Assembly: GCA_905480605.1 (NCBI GenBank) | Contig: CAJQRD010000082.1 | Span: 1-45,399, forward strand | DNA length: 45,399 bases | Source of the DNA: an uncultured Saprospiraceae bacterium | GTDB lineage: Bacteria > Bacteroidota > Bacteroidia > Chitinophagales > Saprospiraceae | Reading direction: 5' to 3' | Shown: in pieces, positions 43,232 to 45,399 of the stretch | How positions within the stretch are numbered: the first letter of the stretch is position 1 | Layout of the letters: every line of letters begins with the position of its first letter | Made by a program: the position numbers and the translations under genes | Notes under the pieces: generated by a model | What the model saw: only the letters and a program-made list of their open reading frames with translations | Told to the model about the DNA's origin: nothing | The model's database searches: none

Positions 43232-44077
43232 ATGACAAGTACTGCTGGAAATGTAGATTTAAATCAAAGAAAAGATAAAAGAATTGAAACATGTGTGTCC
43301 TCCATGGAAATCAATGAAGCTCTTAAAAGTATTAAATCCAATAAGCAGATTCTAATTTTAGATGCTTGCCATTCTGGTGAGATTGCTAAGTTATTAGAAA
43401 AAGATAAAGCAATGAGTACAACACAAGAAAAGGCTCTGGAGTCACTAGAAGATAAAACAGGTGTATATATATTAGCAAGTAGTGAGGCCGAACAAAAAAG
43501 TTTTGAAGCAGATGCCTTAACTCATGGGCTTTTGACATTTAGTCTGTTGAGAGGGATGAGTGGAGAAGCCACTGAAGGAGATATAATAGATGTTGTTGAC
43601 TTACTCAGTTATGCATCAAAGGAAGCAGAAAAAATTGGCAAGCAAGAATTGGGTAAAAGTCAACGACCCGTTTTAGGGATATCAAAAGGTGGTAGCTCTT
43701 TTCCTATTGGATTTAAAAACGAAAGTCTCAGAGTAGATTTACCTAAAAATAAAATCAGAATAGGTAATCCCAACTTCATTTCAATACCACTCTATAATGA
43801 TCCAGAAAAGTTAGCTGTAAAAATGCTATCAAAAATAAAGGAACTTGGAGCGATTGGATCAAAAGAACCATTTGTATTTGATAGAAGAGGTGGAAAGGAT
43901 TCATACAAGTTTACAGGCTCCTATAAGGTTTCAGGAAACGAGATAGTGCTAACGTGGAACATCTTAAAAGACGACAAAGAGTTTGCAGGCCCTTTTGAAG
44001 AAAAAATAAAAAAATCGGACAATAATAAGTTTGCTGAAAATATTATCAATAAAGCTATTGACAGAATTAGACAGTAA
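43232..44077 (+). CDS. Gene B C-terminal part: caspase domain remainder
   Basis: The frame is open from 43052; the first ATG (43232) is an internal codon in a caspase strand (DFYYMTSTAG), after the catalytic His and before the catalytic Cys (DACHSG, nt 43367-43369), so a protein starting here would lack the His. It contains the rest of the p20-like region, SSEAEQKSFEADALTHGLLT (the usual p10-side segment) and the C-terminal module ending IINKAIDRIRQ. It is best read as the tail of gene B rather than a separate gene. Confidence 0.75.
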   Translation: MTSTAGNVDLNQRKDKRIETCVSSMEINEALKSIKSNKQILILDACHSGEIAKLLEKDKAMSTTQEKALESLEDKTGVYILASSEAEQKSFEADALTHGLLTFSLLRGMSGEATEGDIIDVVDLLSYASKEAEKIGKQELGKSQRPVLGISKGGSSFPIGFKNESLRVDLPKNKIRIGNPNFISIPLYNDPEKLAVKMLSKIKELGAIGSKEPFVFDRRGGKDSYKFTGSYKVSGNEIVLTWNILKDDKEFAGPFEEKIKKSDNNKFAENIINKAIDRIRQ

Positions 44078-44118
44078 AGGATTGACAATAAAAATCTCCT
44101 TATAGTAAAACTACAATA

Positions 44119-45399
44119 ATGAAAACGGTACTTACTACCCTACTAATAATTATTTCGTTTCAATTTACTACTGCTCAATTGTTGAAAGCAAAAATTGATA
44201 AAGTCATTCATTTAGACAAGGTAAAAGAAATGGTGGTTTCCCTTGACAAAAATTTATTTGCTACAGCTGATGATTTAGGAATGGTTGTAATAAAAGATGT
44301 AGAGACAGGAAAAGAAATTGCACACCACAAATTTAATGGTAAAGTTTACGACCTTTTTTTCACAAAAACCGAAGGTGAAATCTTAGCCGTATACAAAACT
44401 GAAGTTAAGGATAAAAACATCTTTGTTGAGTTATATGATTTTTTAAAACAAGATACTGTTCACGTCAAAGTTTTTGAAAATAAAGAATCTATCCTTCCTG
44501 AATTCGACTTTAATCCAGAAAACAATACTCTTTTACTAAGTACAGATCATAACTATTTGGAAACATACAATCTAGATACAAAAACTACCAGTAGATGTGA
44601 ATTTGAATTGGCAAGATCTATCGCTGGTTTCATAGACAACAGTAAAATTGAGATCATCAGTCGAGATAAAGATTTTAGTAAAGTTAAAACTTATGAATAT
44701 GATTATATAAAAAATGAATTGATTGAATTAGAAAATGACTTCATCGAACCATCCTACTTAGAATTTGATAAAAACAATAAACATATGTTTAGGAGTAATG
44801 GAAAAATGAAATTTACAAACTCCAAATTAAATTACACATACGAAGTAGAAGAAGCTGATTTTTATTACAAAGATAAGAGACTAGAGAGAACCAGTTCAAG
44901 AAATTTGGATGGCACTAGGTTATATGACTTAAGTTTATCCAATTTTGCTTTTTCACCAGACGGCAAATACATCATGCTGGTTGGCGGTCAAGGTACAAGT
45001 AAAAAAAGATCTGCGACACTTTACAATAATTCTGACAATGACATACCAACTGGTTATGTCGCTCTCTACTCAGTAGAAGAAAATCGATTAATCTGGCGTA
45101 CAAATAATAAAGAAAATCAAACAAAATATGACACAAATGATTTGGATTGGATTGACAACACAACAGCAATAACATCTGATGAAAAAGGAAATACTCTTTT
45201 CTACAATGTAAACCAAAATACTTATGTAAGATCCTTCTTCCTTCCAAAAGAATACTGTACATCAAGTGATATCTCAAATAACTTTGATGTTATAGCATAC
45301 TCTCTCTATGGGTTTACCACAATGAAATTCGAAACACAAAATGGTCAACTCACAGAAGTTTCAAATACATTTAAGGATTTCATAAAGGTCCCTAATGCA
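44119..45399 (+). CDS. Secreted beta-propeller-caspase gene C, 3' end beyond the window
   Basis: From ATG 44119 the frame is open for 427 codons to the window edge with no stop. The N terminus MKTVLTTLLIIISFQFTTAQ is a signal peptide very like that of gene B, and LLKAKIDKVIHLDKVKEMVV and TADDLGMVVIKDVETGKEIA align with gene B throughout. Later blades include SPDGKYIMLVGGQG and GYVALYSVEENRLIW. It lacks the 11-residue repeats of gene B and shows no lesion. It starts 41 bp after the gene B stop. By homology a caspase domain should follow outside the window; that part is not seen. Confidence 0.85.
   Translation, partial: MKTVLTTLLIIISFQFTTAQLLKAKIDKVIHLDKVKEMVVSLDKNLFATADDLGMVVIKDVETGKEIAHHKFNGKVYDLFFTKTEGEILAVYKTEVKDKNIFVELYDFLKQDTVHVKVFENKESILPEFDFNPENNTLLLSTDHNYLETYNLDTKTTSRCEFELARSIAGFIDNSKIEIISRDKDFSKVKTYEYDYIKNELIELENDFIEPSYLEFDKNNKHMFRSNGKMKFTNSKLNYTYEVEEADFYYKDKRLERTSSRNLDGTRLYDLSLSNFAFSPDGKYIMLVGGQGTSKKRSATLYNNSDNDIPTGYVALYSVEENRLIWRTNNKENQTKYDTNDLDWIDNTTAITSDEKGNTLFYNVNQNTYVRSFFLPKEYCTSSDISNNFDVIAYSLYGFTTMKFETQNGQLTEVSNTFKDFIKVPNA

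Larger units (their letters stand above)
39917..44077 (+). pseudogene. Secreted beta-propeller-caspase gene B, interrupted by an in-frame TAA
   Basis: Gene B reads 1386 residues if the TAA at 43049-43051 is passed, the same total as restored gene A. The TAA stands exactly where gene A has a Tyr codon (TAT) in ENMYDPNR: gene B reads KDM-stop-DPSR. A single T-to-A change explains it. The frame on both sides is long and clean. The stop lies before both catalytic residues (His at nt 43199 in FSGHG, Cys at 43367 in DACHSG), so without readthrough no active caspase is made. The cause could be pseudogenisation, readthrough or sequence error. Confidence 0.8.

Noticed and set aside
43232-44077. Independent small caspase starting at ATG 43232
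   Set aside because: The start falls between the catalytic His and Cys, so the product would be an incomplete protease; it is the tail of gene B.

Overview
This 45.4 kb window is AT-rich and reads as chromosomal DNA of a Bacteroidota bacterium. The evidence is three secreted proteins with C-terminal type IX secretion (T9SS) sorting domains, Bacteroidota-style lipoproteins with carboxypeptidase-regulatory-like and SprB-like modules, ECF sigma genes paired with beta-barrel proteins, and almost no Shine-Dalgarno sequences. The secreted-protein repertoire (Kazal-like modules, M43 and M4 peptidases, SdrD-B-like domains) resembles Saprospiria or related marine lineages, but I cannot fix the genus. 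All assignments are by eye from motifs; no database search was possible.

Layout. 0.2-5.5 kb: a T9SS-exported M4 (thermolysin-like) metallopeptidase on the minus strand, divergent from an IGHMBP2/SMUBP-2-like SF1 helicase, followed by a five-copy 26-27 bp tandem repeat. 5.8-11.2 kb: a minus-strand four-gene operon of lipoprotein, ECF sigma factor, one-piece inner-membrane/beta-barrel putative anti-sigma protein, and a secreted seven-module Kazal-like protein. 11.5-13.9 kb: a tight minus-strand operon of thioesterase, M43 metallopeptidase (T9SS) and GNAT acetyltransferase. 14.3-19.4 kb: a HerA-like ATPase divergent from a class A penicillin-binding protein. 19.5-25.8 kb: an unknown membrane protein, an SH3b protein with a GH3-family adenylating enzyme, an NhaC antiporter and an HPF-like ribosome factor with a clear terminator. 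27.1-33.1 kb: a second lipoprotein/ECF sigma/barrel operon, syntenic and paralogous to the first. 33.5-35.4 kb: a lipoprotein and glutamate racemase MurI. 35.5 kb to the end: a tandem array of at least three secreted beta-propeller-caspase genes.

Most notable points. (1) The two lipoprotein-sigma-barrel operons look like a duplicated cell-surface signalling system. Its putative anti-sigma factor is a single polypeptide with a short cytosolic segment, one transmembrane helix, a roughly 180-residue Asn/Ser/Thr-rich linker and a C-terminal beta-barrel, and it has no zinc anti-sigma motif. In one locus the output includes a secreted Kazal-like protein. (2) In the caspase array the first two genes are each interrupted, by a T8 frameshift plus an in-frame TGA in the first and by a Tyr-to-TAA stop in the second, yet both catalytic dyads and all remaining frames are intact. 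The third copy is open to the window edge. (3) A long palindromic element occurs twice, 10 kb apart. The interrupted caspase genes could be fresh pseudogenes, phase-variable or recoded genes, or sequence artefacts; raw data would decide.
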